Shown: piece by piece, positions 6,604 to 13,354 of the stretch
Position numbering within the stretch: position 1 is the stretch's first letter
Layout of the letters: each line of letters begins with the position of its first letter
Origin: Bacillota bacterium
Lineage (GTDB): Bacteria; Bacillota_A; Clostridia; Lachnospirales; WQUN01
Assembly (NCBI GenBank): GCA_009786175.1
Contig: WQTQ01000190.1
Location: forward strand, 1 to 17,325
DNA length: 17,325 nucleotides
Direction: 5' to 3'
The notes under the pieces: model-generated
The model's database searches: none
Told to the model about the DNA's origin: nothing
What the model saw: the letters and a program-made list of their open reading frames with translations, nothing else
Made by a program: the position numbers and the translations under genes

Positions 6604-6725
6604 GCAGGCTACTCGTTGGGCAAGAAAATAGTGAGCTACAGCGCGACTATCGATTATTGCCGAAGGCAATCATCGATTCGGAGCGCGGTGGCTCACTATT
6701 TTCGTAGGCTAACCTCGTGGGCTAA
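6604..6725. repeat. Related direct repeats flanking the hairpin
   Basis: AGGCTACTCGTTGGGC (starting at 6606) and AGGCTAACCTCGTGGGC (starting at 6706) sit on either side of the hairpin in the same orientation. They differ by a few bases and an indel. They are longer than ordinary target-site duplications, so they may be part of a dispersed repeat unit. Confidence 0.45.
6624..6703. repeat. Long imperfect hairpin element, ~80 nt
   Basis: The outer arms GAAAATAGTGAGC (6624-6636) and GCTCACTATTTTC (6691-6703) are perfectly complementary over 13 bp. The inner part pairs with a few mismatches and bulges up to the perfect tip ATTGCC-gaa-GGCAAT (6656-6670). It lies between the ppdK stop and the shared terminator and has no coding potential. 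Related sequences flank it in direct orientation (see separate entry), which suggests a REP-type or miniature mobile element. Confidence 0.6.
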
Positions 6726-6747
6726 CAAGACGCCCTTTATAAAACTA

Positions 6748-9393
6748 TTACACGTTTGTTAAGCTTCTTTCGCTGCTTAGTGCCGCTTGAGCCGCTGCAA
6801 GTCTTGCGATAGGCACACGGAACGGTGAGCAGGATACATAGTCAAGACCGATTTTTGCACAGAACATAATGCTGGATGGGTCACCGCCATGCTCGCCGCA
6901 GATACCAATTTTTAGTTTTGGATTGGTTGCGCGGCCTTTTGCTACAGCAATTTTCATAAGTTCGCCAACACCTGTTTGGTCAAGTTTGGCAAAGGGGTCG
7001 CCTTCGTAAACTTGCTTATCCAGGTAGTCGCCTAAGAATTTAACGGCGTCGTCGCGGGAGATACCATAGGTCATTTGTGTAAGATCGTTGGTACCAAAGC
7101 TGAAGAATGCCGCTTCTGCCGCAATTTCGTCAGCGATTAGGCAGGCGCGTGGGATTTCAATCATTGTACCAACGCTGTAGCTAAGCTCTACGCCGGCAGC
7201 TTTGATTAGCTCTTCCGCTTTTGCAACAATAACTTCTTTTACATACTTGGTTTCTTTAATGTCGCCAACAAGTGGGATCATAATTTCCGGCTTAATGTCG
7301 TAGCCTTTTGCCTTTTTAACTTCAAGGGCAGACTCGATGATGGCCTGAGTTTGCATTTCCGCAATTTCCGGATAGCTAACTGCCAAGCGGCAGCCACGGT
7401 GGCCAATCATTGGGTTAAACTCGTGCAAGGATTCGATTTTTTCGCGGATTTCTTGCTCTGTTTTGCCCATATCTTTTGCCAAAGCAACGATGTCTTTATC
7501 TTCTTGAGGCATGAACTCGTGAAGCGGCGGGTCAAGCAGACGGATTGTTACAGGTCTGTCGGCCATTACTTCGTAAATGCCTTCGAAGTCTTTCTTTTGG
7601 AAAGGAAGAAGTTTTGCAAGGGCGGCGCGACGCTCTTCTTCTGTGTTGGAAAGAATCATTTCGCGAACGCGGGCGATACGGTCTGCTTCAAAGAACATAT
7701 GCTCTGTACGGGTTAGGCCAATGCCTTCCGCACCAAACTCAAGAGATTTTTCTGCGTCTTTTGGAGAGTCTGCGTTTGCGCGAACGCCAACTGCGCCTTT
7801 AACTTCGGATACCCAGCCCATGAACTTTTCAAAATCGCCGGAAAGGCCTGCTTCAATTGTAGCAACTTGACCGTTGTAAACAATACCGGTAGAACCGTTT
7901 AGGGAGATGAAATCGCCCTCTTTAATTGTTACGCCGCCAAGGGTAAAGGATTTGCCGTCTGCGCCAAAGCGGATGTCTTCGCAACCGGAGATACAGCAGG
8001 TACCCATACCGCGGGCTACTACTGCCGCATGGCTTGTCATACCGCCGCGGGCTGTAAGGATACCTTCCGCAACTTCCATGCCCATAATGTCGTCGGGGGA
8101 AGTTTCCATACGAACAAGGATAACTTTTTCGCCGCGCTCGTTGTGGGCAACAGCGGCTTCTTCTGCTGTAAAGTAAACTTTACCCGATGCAGCACCCGGG
8201 GAAGCGGCAAGCGCACTGCCAAGCTGCTGAGCGGCTTTAAGGCCTGCGTCGTCAAATACAGGGTGAAGAAGTTGGTCAAGAGCTTTAGGATCTACAGCCA
8301 AAACTGCTTCTTCTTTGGTCATAATGCCTTCGGCTACAAGGTCTACCGCAAATTTTAATGCGGCTTGTGCTGTACATTTTGCGTTACGTGTCTGCAGAAT
8401 GTATAGCTTGCCTTCTTCGATGGTCATTTCCATATCTTGAACAAATTTGTAGTGCTTTTCTAAACGGCGGGCAATTTCAAGGAATTCGTCATAGATTGCT
8501 TTGTTTTCCGCAGCAAGTTCCGCAAACGGGCGTGGTGTGCGGATACCGGCAACAACGTCTTCACCTTGGGCGTTCATAAGGAACTCGCCATAAATAACGT
8601 TTTCGCCTGTTGCGCAGTCCCGGGTAAATACAACGCCTGTGCCGGATGTGTCGCCCATGTTGCCAAATACCATTGCCTGTACGTTTACAGCGGTTCCCCA
8701 CTCGTAAGGAATGTCATTCATACGGCGGTATACGAATGCGCGTGGGTTGTCCCAAGATTCGAATACTGCGGTAACCGCGCCATAAAGCTGTTCGCGGGCG
8801 TCTGTCGGGAAAGATTTGCCTTGATCGTCATGGTAGATTTTTTTGAAAATGTCTACGATGGCTTTCCAGTCGTCACCGGTCATATCGGCATCGCCTTTGT
8901 AGCCTTTGTCTGCTTTATACTTGTCGATTGCGTGTTCGAAGCTGTGTTTAGAAACGCCGATTACAACGTCTGCAAACATCATGATAAAACGGCGATAAGA
9001 GTCGTAAGCGAAGCGATCGCCTGCTTTTGCAGCAAGAGAAGCCGCAACGTCATCGTTCATACCAAGGTTGAGAACGGTGTCCATCATACCAGGCATGGAA
9101 GCGCGTGCACCGGAACGCACAGATACCAGCAGCGGATTTGCAGGATCGCCAAACTTTTTGCCGCTTTCGGCCTCTAGGGTGGCAATACATTCGTCCATTT
9201 GCTTTTTCATGTCGTCGGAAAGCACTTTTCCGTTTGAGTTGTACCAGGTACATGCTTCTGTTGTTACGATAAAACCGTTTGGTACAGGAATGCCTAAGTT
9301 GGTCATTTCCGCAAGGTTTGCACCTTTTCCGCCCAAGAGGTTACGCATTGTGGCGTTACCTTCTTTGAACATGTAAACATACTTGTAAGACAT
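6748..9393 (-). CDS. ppdK: Pyruvate, phosphate dikinase (881 aa)
   Basis: PPDK interconverts pyruvate + ATP + Pi with PEP + AMP + PPi and supports glycolysis or gluconeogenesis in anaerobes. The order is the standard one: an N-terminal ATP-grasp domain ('NLLGGKGANLAEM' near residue 20; 'SVRSGARASMPGMMDTVLNLG' around 90-112), the swivelling phosphohistidine domain with 'GGMTSHAAVVARGMG' and His455, and a C-terminal PEP/pyruvate TIM barrel with 'GICGEHGGDP' and Cys832. The His and Cys positions match the well-studied Clostridium symbiosum enzyme (His455, Cys831) almost exactly, and the length is normal. Thr453 is the position used for regulation in plant PPDK. The ribosome binding site is AGGAGG just before the ATG. 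It starts 17 nt after the rplL stop with no terminator between, so it is probably co-transcribed with the ribosomal stalk genes. Confidence 0.98.
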   Translation of the reverse strand: MSYKYVYMFKEGNATMRNLLGGKGANLAEMTNLGIPVPNGFIVTTEACTWYNSNGKVLSDDMKKQMDECIATLEAESGKKFGDPANPLLVSVRSGARASMPGMMDTVLNLGMNDDVAASLAAKAGDRFAYDSYRRFIMMFADVVIGVSKHSFEHAIDKYKADKGYKGDADMTGDDWKAIVDIFKKIYHDDQGKSFPTDAREQLYGAVTAVFESWDNPRAFVYRRMNDIPYEWGTAVNVQAMVFGNMGDTSGTGVVFTRDCATGENVIYGEFLMNAQGEDVVAGIRTPRPFAELAAENKAIYDEFLEIARRLEKHYKFVQDMEMTIEEGKLYILQTRNAKCTAQAALKFAVDLVAEGIMTKEEAVLAVDPKALDQLLHPVFDDAGLKAAQQLGSALAASPGAASGKVYFTAEEAAVAHNERGEKVILVRMETSPDDIMGMEVAEGILTARGGMTSHAAVVARGMGTCCISGCEDIRFGADGKSFTLGGVTIKEGDFISLNGSTGIVYNGQVATIEAGLSGDFEKFMGWVSEVKGAVGVRANADSPKDAEKSLEFGAEGIGLTRTEHMFFEADRIARVREMILSNTEEERRAALAKLLPFQKKDFEGIYEVMADRPVTIRLLDPPLHEFMPQEDKDIVALAKDMGKTEQEIREKIESLHEFNPMIGHRGCRLAVSYPEIAEMQTQAIIESALEVKKAKGYDIKPEIMIPLVGDIKETKYVKEVIVAKAEELIKAAGVELSYSVGTMIEIPRACLIADEIAAEAAFFSFGTNDLTQMTYGISRDDAVKFLGDYLDKQVYEGDPFAKLDQTGVGELMKIAVAKGRATNPKLKIGICGEHGGDPSSIMFCAKIGLDYVSCSPFRVPIARLAAAQAALSSERSLTNV

Positions 9394-9410
9394 GTTTGTT
9401 CCTCCTATAC

Positions 9411-9782
9411 TTATTTCACTGTTACTTTCGCTCCAACTTCCGCAAGCTTTTTAACGATTTCGTCAGCTTCTTGCTTTGGTGCCGCTTCTTTCAGAAGTTT
9501 TGGTGCGCCATCTACAAGTTCTTTAGCTTCTTTCAAGCCCAAGCCTGTGATTTCGCGAACTGCTTTGATTACTTTAATTTTTTCTGAGCCAACTTCGGTT
9601 AGCTCAACGTCAAACTCGGTTTTTTCTTCTACGGCTTCTGCCGGACCTGCTGCGGCTACCATTACACCGGCGGCTGCGCTTACGCCAAACTCTTCTTCGG
9701 CTGCTTTTACAAGCTCGTTTAGTTCAAGAACCGAAAGCTCTTTTACGGCCTCGATAATTTCATTTATGGACAATTTAGCCAT
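9411..9782 (-). CDS. rplL: 50S ribosomal protein L7/L12 (123 aa)
   Basis: L7/L12 dimers form the ribosomal stalk that recruits translation GTPases. The N-terminal dimerisation and L10-binding helices ('[25 protein letters not shown]') are followed by an Ala/Gly-rich hinge (about residues 36-50). The C-terminal domain has the highly conserved '[27 protein letters not shown]'. The length is normal. AGGAGG at 9792-9797 precedes the ATG. It follows rplJ with a 36-nt gap, as expected because L7/L12 is needed in excess over L10 and has its own strong translation start. Confidence 0.98.
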   Translation of the reverse strand: MAKLSINEIIEAVKELSVLELNELVKAAEEEFGVSAAAGVMVAAAGPAEAVEEKTEFDVELTEVGSEKIKVIKAVREITGLGLKEAKELVDGAPKLLKEAAPKQEADEIVKKLAEVGAKVTVK

Positions 9783-9818
9783 TTTTTGTTTCCTCCTATT
9801 GATGTTTGTAAGATTAAA

Positions 9819-10331
9819 TTATTCTGATTCTGGTAGATCTTTTTCCACAATTGCGTTAATAACACGTGCAAAACTTGCCATTGGGGATTTGAATGAACCA
9901 AGCAGCCTGGAAATAAGCACTTCCCTTGGCGGAATTTCCGCAATAGCTTTAGTGCCGTCTGCGTCGTACAAAACGCCTTCAACAATGCTGGCCTTAAATT
10001 CCAAAACCGGCATTGTTTTAACCAGCTTTGACACTTGGGATGCAGCGGCAGTTGCATCTTCATAAGAAAAAGCGACGGCCGTAGGGCCTTCCAAAAATGG
10101 CTTAAGGCCTTCAAACTCTGTACCTTCTACGGCGAAATTAATCATAGTGTTTTTGTACACTTTATAATCTACGCCGCCGGCTTTACGAAGAGCGGTACGC
10201 AATACTGTATCCTGCGCCACGGTAAGGCCGCAGGCATCTATAAGAACAACAGATTTTGCGCGGCCAAGTTTATCCTTAAGCTCGCTTACAACCACTTGCT
10301 TGGCTTGACGATTTCTTTCTAGGTTGGTCAT
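9819..10331 (-). CDS. rplJ: 50S ribosomal protein L10 (170 aa)
   Basis: L10 anchors the L7/L12 dimers to 23S rRNA and, with L12, represses its own operon through the leader RNA. The N-terminal RNA-binding part begins 'NLERNRQAKQVVVSELKDKL' and includes 'VLIDACGLTVAQDTVLR' and 'YKVYKNTM'. The C-terminal helix that binds L12 ends in 'RVINAIVEKDL'. Three starts are possible. ATG at 10331 is preferred because AGGAG at 10341-10345 lies 9 nt away, while the ATG at 10337 would be only 3 nt from it. The longer open frame to 10418 runs back into the attenuator hairpin and is not used. Confidence 0.97.
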   Translation of the reverse strand: MTNLERNRQAKQVVVSELKDKLGRAKSVVLIDACGLTVAQDTVLRTALRKAGGVDYKVYKNTMINFAVEGTEFEGLKPFLEGPTAVAFSYEDATAAASQVSKLVKTMPVLEFKASIVEGVLYDADGTKAIAEIPPREVLISRLLGSFKSPMASFARVINAIVEKDLPESE

Positions 10332-10368
10332 CAACATATTCTCCTTTCTGTAGAATAGAGGGGCATAT

Positions 10369-10404
10369 AAAAAGCCCCAGACTGTGTTACCATAGTCTCG
10401 GGCT
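10369..10404 (-). terminator. Attenuator terminator in the L10 leader
   Basis: Minus-strand AGCCCGAGACT (10404-10394) pairs with AGTCTGGGGCT (10383-10373) with one mismatch and is followed by a run of T. It stands between the L10 leader motif and the rplJ ribosome binding site, the right place for premature termination. It can also stop transcripts entering from the upstream GH5 gene. Confidence 0.75.
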
Positions 10405-10511
10405 AATACGTTTCGCATTAAATAAACGCTTTGAAAACATACAAAGCGACAATGTACGCATAACCGCCTCGGTAGGGTTTACACACAAAAAGAAACCTAC
10501 TGTCTATGGCT
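10405..10511 (-). ncRNA. Ribosomal protein L10 leader RNA
   Basis: The minus strand contains the Firmicutes L10-leader core at 10503-10467: ACAGTAGG, a variable loop, then AACCCTACCGAGG, forming the GTAGGtTT/AAACCcTAC stem with conserved flanks. Downstream are a hairpin CGCTTTG/CAAAGCG (10448-10427) and AATGCG/CGTATT (10420-10406). The core is the known binding site of the L10(L12)4 complex, which represses the operon when stalk proteins are in excess. Confidence 0.88.
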
Positions 10512-10517
10512 GAAAAA

Positions 10518-10546
10518 AGTATATGCGCATTCCCGTAAAATGTCAA
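10518..10546 (-). promoter_or_regulatory. Strong promoter of rplJ-rplL-ppdK
   Basis: Minus-strand TTGACA (10546-10541), a 17-bp spacer and TATACT (10523-10518) form a near-consensus sigma-A promoter. The -35 box contains the TGA stop codon of the GH5 gene. Transcription should begin near 10511, giving a leader of about 180 nt. Confidence 0.88.
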
Positions 10547-11598
10547 GGAAAAATTAATCCGCCGTATTCCTTTGCCATTTCAATGGTTGCCGGTGACAAA
10601 TGGCTTAAATCGCCGCAGCCGTCTACGCCGTTGGATGTCCAAGGCATTACCCCTTGCCAGCCATTGCGCAAAGCTTCTTTATAGTCGGTAACAATTGTAT
10701 TATTTTCTGTTCCTTCCGTTCTACCGGCAGAACCGCGGGCCATACATTCGCCGATAAGCGCAGGCTTAGATTTGCACATGCCAAATCCGGCAGGAAGCGG
10801 CCCGTACGGCGACATATAAAAAGGCACACCAAAGCTGTCGCCCATCCAATCGTAATAATGCGGCGACCAAAAATCTACATAGGCCCGTTTGCAAGGGTAC
10901 AGTTTTTGCAGATATTCGTCAGAAATTTTGTTACCCTGCCACGGCGGCTCGTCAGAGCTGTATTTTGGCATATTAATTCCAACCGTAACCAAAACATTGC
11001 TATGTTCATGGATAACCGACGCACATACGGCAAACAGATAAGAAATGTTTTCCCAGGGAATTCTACCGCATTCCGGACCTTCGTTAACCCAATCCGGCTC
11101 ATTCATTAAGTCAATACTCCACAACCGCGGGTTGTGGCCAAATTTTTGCAAAAAAGGAACGATATAATTTTGTGCAAAAGATTCCGCCGACTTTTTGTTC
11201 AGCAGCATATTCCGCCATTTTTGCGCCTCGGGGCGGGTACCGGTGTCTTTGAAATGGTCGAAAGACAAGGGTGTAGCCATAATGTAAATTTGGTGACGCT
11301 CTGCAGCTTCGAAAAGTTTAGCCAAATCGTCCCAGTGCTTTGCAGATACGCCTGTTACCATTCCGTTTTCGTCAATATCTACCGCACCTTGGTCGTTGTT
11401 GCAGTTAATCCACACACGGGTAGAATTAACGCCTGCTTTGTGCAGTTCTGCAAAGTGATTGTTCCACCACCGGTCGTCGTAGTTGCCGCCAAAGTCGTTC
11501 CATTTGTTCCATGGGGTGTTTACCCCGTTAAACCAAATTCGTTTGCCGCCAATTGTAAATTCATTGTTTGTGATAGTTATGCGGTTATTTTGTGCCAT
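10543..11598 (-). CDS. GH5-family glycoside hydrolase, cytoplasmic (351 aa)
   Basis: The fold and motifs are those of clan GH-A, most like GH5 cellulases and mannanases: 'RIWFNGVNTPWNKW' at the N-terminus, 'VNSTRVWINC', the acid/base glutamate in 'DLMNEPDW', 'VDFWSPHYYDW', the nucleophile glutamate in 'ALIGECMARG' and a late 'GVMPWTSNG' strand. These enzymes cleave beta-1,4-glycans by a retaining mechanism. There is no signal peptide, transmembrane helix or carbohydrate-binding module, so it probably acts on imported oligosaccharides. The ATG at 11598 is chosen because GGAGG (11606-11610) precedes it by 7 nt; a GTG at 11616 lies upstream of that site and is rejected. No terminator precedes the rplJ promoter. 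The substrate is not determined. Confidence 0.85.
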   Translation of the reverse strand: MAQNNRITITNNEFTIGGKRIWFNGVNTPWNKWNDFGGNYDDRWWNNHFAELHKAGVNSTRVWINCNNDQGAVDIDENGMVTGVSAKHWDDLAKLFEAAERHQIYIMATPLSFDHFKDTGTRPEAQKWRNMLLNKKSAESFAQNYIVPFLQKFGHNPRLWSIDLMNEPDWVNEGPECGRIPWENISYLFAVCASVIHEHSNVLVTVGINMPKYSSDEPPWQGNKISDEYLQKLYPCKRAYVDFWSPHYYDWMGDSFGVPFYMSPYGPLPAGFGMCKSKPALIGECMARGSAGRTEGTENNTIVTDYKEALRNGWQGVMPWTSNGVDGCGDLSHLSPATIEMAKEYGGLIFP

Positions 11599-11635
11599 GC
11601 AATTACCTCCATTCACATCAAAATTGTATGGATAC

Positions 11636-11665
11636 AGTGTACGATATTAAGTCCATCCGCGTCAA
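11636..11665 (-). promoter_or_regulatory. Promoter of the GH5 gene
   Basis: Minus-strand TTGACG (11665-11660) and TACACT (11641-11636) are 18 bp apart. The left end of the large palindrome overlaps the -35 box, so a palindrome-binding protein would directly affect this promoter. Confidence 0.55.
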
Positions 11666-11720
11666 TCATTTACCCCCTGATATCACATTGGCCAATATGA
11701 TATCAGGGGGTAAATATTGA
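11662..11720. repeat. 59-bp composite palindrome between GH5 and ferredoxin
   Basis: Perfect 18-bp arms ATTTACCCCCTGATATCA (11668-11685) and their reverse complement (11698-11715) flank a central ATTGGCCAAT (11687-11696), itself a palindrome, with one C/A mismatch either side. Outer TCAAT/ATTGA arms (11662-11666, 11716-11720) extend it with a single bulged base. Each arm also contains the small palindrome TGATATCA. There is no T-run, so it is not an intrinsic terminator. Confidence 0.85.
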
Positions 11721-11747
11721 ATGGTACAAACAATATCATATATTTTC

Positions 11748-11776
11748 TTGCATATCGGGCGTATTTTTGTTATCAT
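11748..11776 (+). promoter_or_regulatory. Promoter of the ferredoxin gene
   Basis: TTGCAT (11748-11753) and TATCAT (11771-11776) are separated by 17 bp. The predicted start site is about 30 nt ahead of the ferredoxin ATG. The large palindrome ends 27 bp upstream of the -35 box. Confidence 0.65.
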
Positions 11777-11813
11777 CCGACATAAGTAGTTAACTCTATT
11801 GGAGGTGAAATGA

Positions 11814-11981
11814 ATGGCTTACAAAATTACTGACGCATGTATCGCATGTGGTGCTTGCGAAGGCGAATGTCCGACATCTTGCATTTCTGCAGGTGATGTT
11901 TATGTAATTAACGCAGACGATTGTATCGACTGCGGCGCATGTGCAGGAGCTTGCCCTGTAGACGCGTGTGTTGCTGAATAA
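11814..11981 (+). CDS. 2[4Fe-4S] clostridial-type ferredoxin (55 aa)
   Basis: This small soluble electron carrier serves pyruvate:ferredoxin oxidoreductase, hydrogenases and similar anaerobic enzymes. The two cluster motifs are C9-x2-C12-x2-C15-x3-C19-P and C37-x2-C40-x2-C43-x3-C47-P, the classic duplicated arrangement, and the length is that of clostridial ferredoxins. Two more cysteines, C23 and C52, follow the CP motifs in each half, giving ten in all instead of the usual eight. GGAGGTG at 11801-11807 is the ribosome binding site. An ATG at 11810 is out of frame and only begins a seven-codon frame. The gene has its own promoter and terminator and is divergent from the GH5 gene. Confidence 0.97.
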   Translation: MAYKITDACIACGACEGECPTSCISAGDVYVINADDCIDCGACAGACPVDACVAE

Positions 11982-11993
11982 TTGATTGTACTT

Positions 11994-12020
11994 AAAAAGA
12001 GCCTGTACGGCTCTTTTTTT
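11994..12020 (+). terminator. Terminator of the ferredoxin gene
   Basis: A 10-bp stem AAAAAGAGCC/GGCTCTTTTT with the 5-nt loop TGTAC is followed directly by more T residues, 13 nt after the stop codon. Confidence 0.9.
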
Positions 12021-12021
12021 G

Positions 12022-12054
12022 TAATATAAAACCCCTGCCACAGCGACAAGGGTT
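12022..12054 (-). terminator. Terminator of the ABC transporter ATPase gene
   Basis: On the minus strand AACCCTTGTC (12054-12045) pairs with GGCAGGGGTT (12039-12030) over 10 bp with two wobbles and a 5-nt loop, then TTTATATTAC. It lies back to back with the ferredoxin terminator, insulating the two convergent genes. Confidence 0.75.
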
Positions 12055-12070
12055 GAATTTTTTGTGTGTA

Positions 12071-13183
12071 TTAGTTTGTAATTACTTGCTCTGTTTCTTT
12101 ATCAAATATATGAATACGCTGAACATCCAATGCAACATTGATAACATCGCCGGATTTTGCGGTGCTTCTTGGGTTTACGCGGGCTGTTAACGGTTGGCCT
12201 GCGCATGCAAGATACAAGTAAACTTCCGCACCCAAAAGCTCTGTTACTTCAACTTCACATTTAATGGTAGCATCTTGAGCTTGGCTTATAAACATTTCTT
12301 CGTCTTTAAGGTCTTCCGGACGGATACCCATAACAACTGTTTTGCCGACATAGCCGCCTTCTTCTACTGCGCGGGCTTTTGCTTCCGGTAATTTAATGCC
12401 GTGTTCGCCAAATATTAGGAAAATATCGCCGCCGCGTTTTTCTACGCCAACTTCTACAAGGTTCATTTGCGGAGAGCCAATGAAACCGGCAACAAATAGG
12501 TTTTGTGGTTTATTGTATAGGTTTACAGGACTGTCTACCTGCATTATAAGACCGTCTTTCATAACTACGATACGGGTACCCAGTGTCATAGCTTCTGTCT
12601 GGTCATGGGTTACATAAACGAAAGTGGTTTGTAATCTTTGATGAAGCTTTGTGATTTCTGTACGCATTTGTACGCGAAGTTTCGCGTCAAGGTTAGATAG
12701 AGGTTCGTCCATTAGGAAAACTTTTGGCTCACGAACAATCGCGCGACCCATAGCTACACGCTGACGCTGACCGCCGGATAGAGCTTTTGGTTTACGATCC
12801 AGTAGATGCTCGATGTCAAGAATGCGAGCGGCTTCATGTACACGCTTTTCAATTTCTGCCTTAGGGGTTTTACGAAGTTTTAGGCCAAACGCCATGTTGT
12901 CGTATACGCTCATATGAGGATACAACGCATAGTTTTGGAATACCATTGCGATGTCGCGGTCTTTTGGAGCTACGTCGTTCATAAGCCTGTCGCCTATATA
13001 CAGCTCACCTTCAGTTATTTCTTCCAAACCGGCGATCATACGCAAAGTTGTTGTTTTTCCACAGCCTGAAGGGCCTACAAAAATGATAAATTCTTTGTCT
13101 TCTACCTTCATGTTAAAATCATGTACAGCTACAAACCCGTTTGGATATTTCTTTACAATGTTTTTAAGCTCTAATCCAGCCAT
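12071..13183 (-). CDS. ugpC: Carbohydrate ABC transporter ATP-binding protein, UgpC/MsmK type (370 aa)
   Basis: This is the cytoplasmic ATPase of CUT1-type sugar importers. The nucleotide-binding domain has Walker A 'GPSGCGKT' (37-44), Q-loop Q83 in 'MVFQNYALYPHMSVYDN', the ABC signature LSGGQ (135-139), Walker B 'VFLMDE' (155-160), D-loop 'SNLD' and H-loop H193. Residues about 235-370 form the OB/TOBE regulatory domain typical of the MalK/UgpC/MsmX group. GGAGG lies upstream of the ATG. No permease or binding protein gene is adjacent. In Firmicutes a single MsmX-like ATPase often energises several sugar transporters, and this solitary, self-terminated gene fits that role. The ugpC symbol is a family label, not proof of glycerol-3-phosphate transport. 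Confidence 0.95.
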   Translation of the reverse strand: MAGLELKNIVKKYPNGFVAVHDFNMKVEDKEFIIFVGPSGCGKTTTLRMIAGLEEITEGELYIGDRLMNDVAPKDRDIAMVFQNYALYPHMSVYDNMAFGLKLRKTPKAEIEKRVHEAARILDIEHLLDRKPKALSGGQRQRVAMGRAIVREPKVFLMDEPLSNLDAKLRVQMRTEITKLHQRLQTTFVYVTHDQTEAMTLGTRIVVMKDGLIMQVDSPVNLYNKPQNLFVAGFIGSPQMNLVEVGVEKRGGDIFLIFGEHGIKLPEAKARAVEEGGYVGKTVVMGIRPEDLKDEEMFISQAQDATIKCEVEVTELLGAEVYLYLACAGQPLTARVNPRSTAKSGDVINVALDVQRIHIFDKETEQVITN

Positions 13184-13202
13184 TTGCTTGCCTCCTTATG
13201 TT

Positions 13203-13233
13203 TAGCACATATGCGTAAACATAGTATGTGCTA
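13203..13233. repeat. Inverted repeat in the 5' region of the ABC ATPase gene
   Basis: TAGCACATA (13203-13211) and TATGTGCTA (13225-13233) are perfect 9-bp arms separated by 13 bp. The repeat sits just ahead of the ribosome binding site of the ATPase gene, so it could be an operator or a leader hairpin that affects translation. Confidence 0.55.
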
Positions 13234-13354
13234 CAAGAATGATATTACACTATTGTTACATTTCCCGCCATTAGCTGAATTTACAAAATTTTAAGAAATT
13301 TTCTGTAGAATTTGTCAATGAATAAAATTACTGTCTTTGACGCACATTATATGC

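Noticed and set aside
8566..9177. 203-aa plus-strand open frame inside ppdK
   Set aside because: Antisense shadow of a highly conserved enzyme; no family motifs.
10332..10418. Extended N-terminus of L10
   Set aside because: It runs through the attenuator hairpin and is not found in L10 proteins; ATG 10331 has correctly spaced AGGAG.
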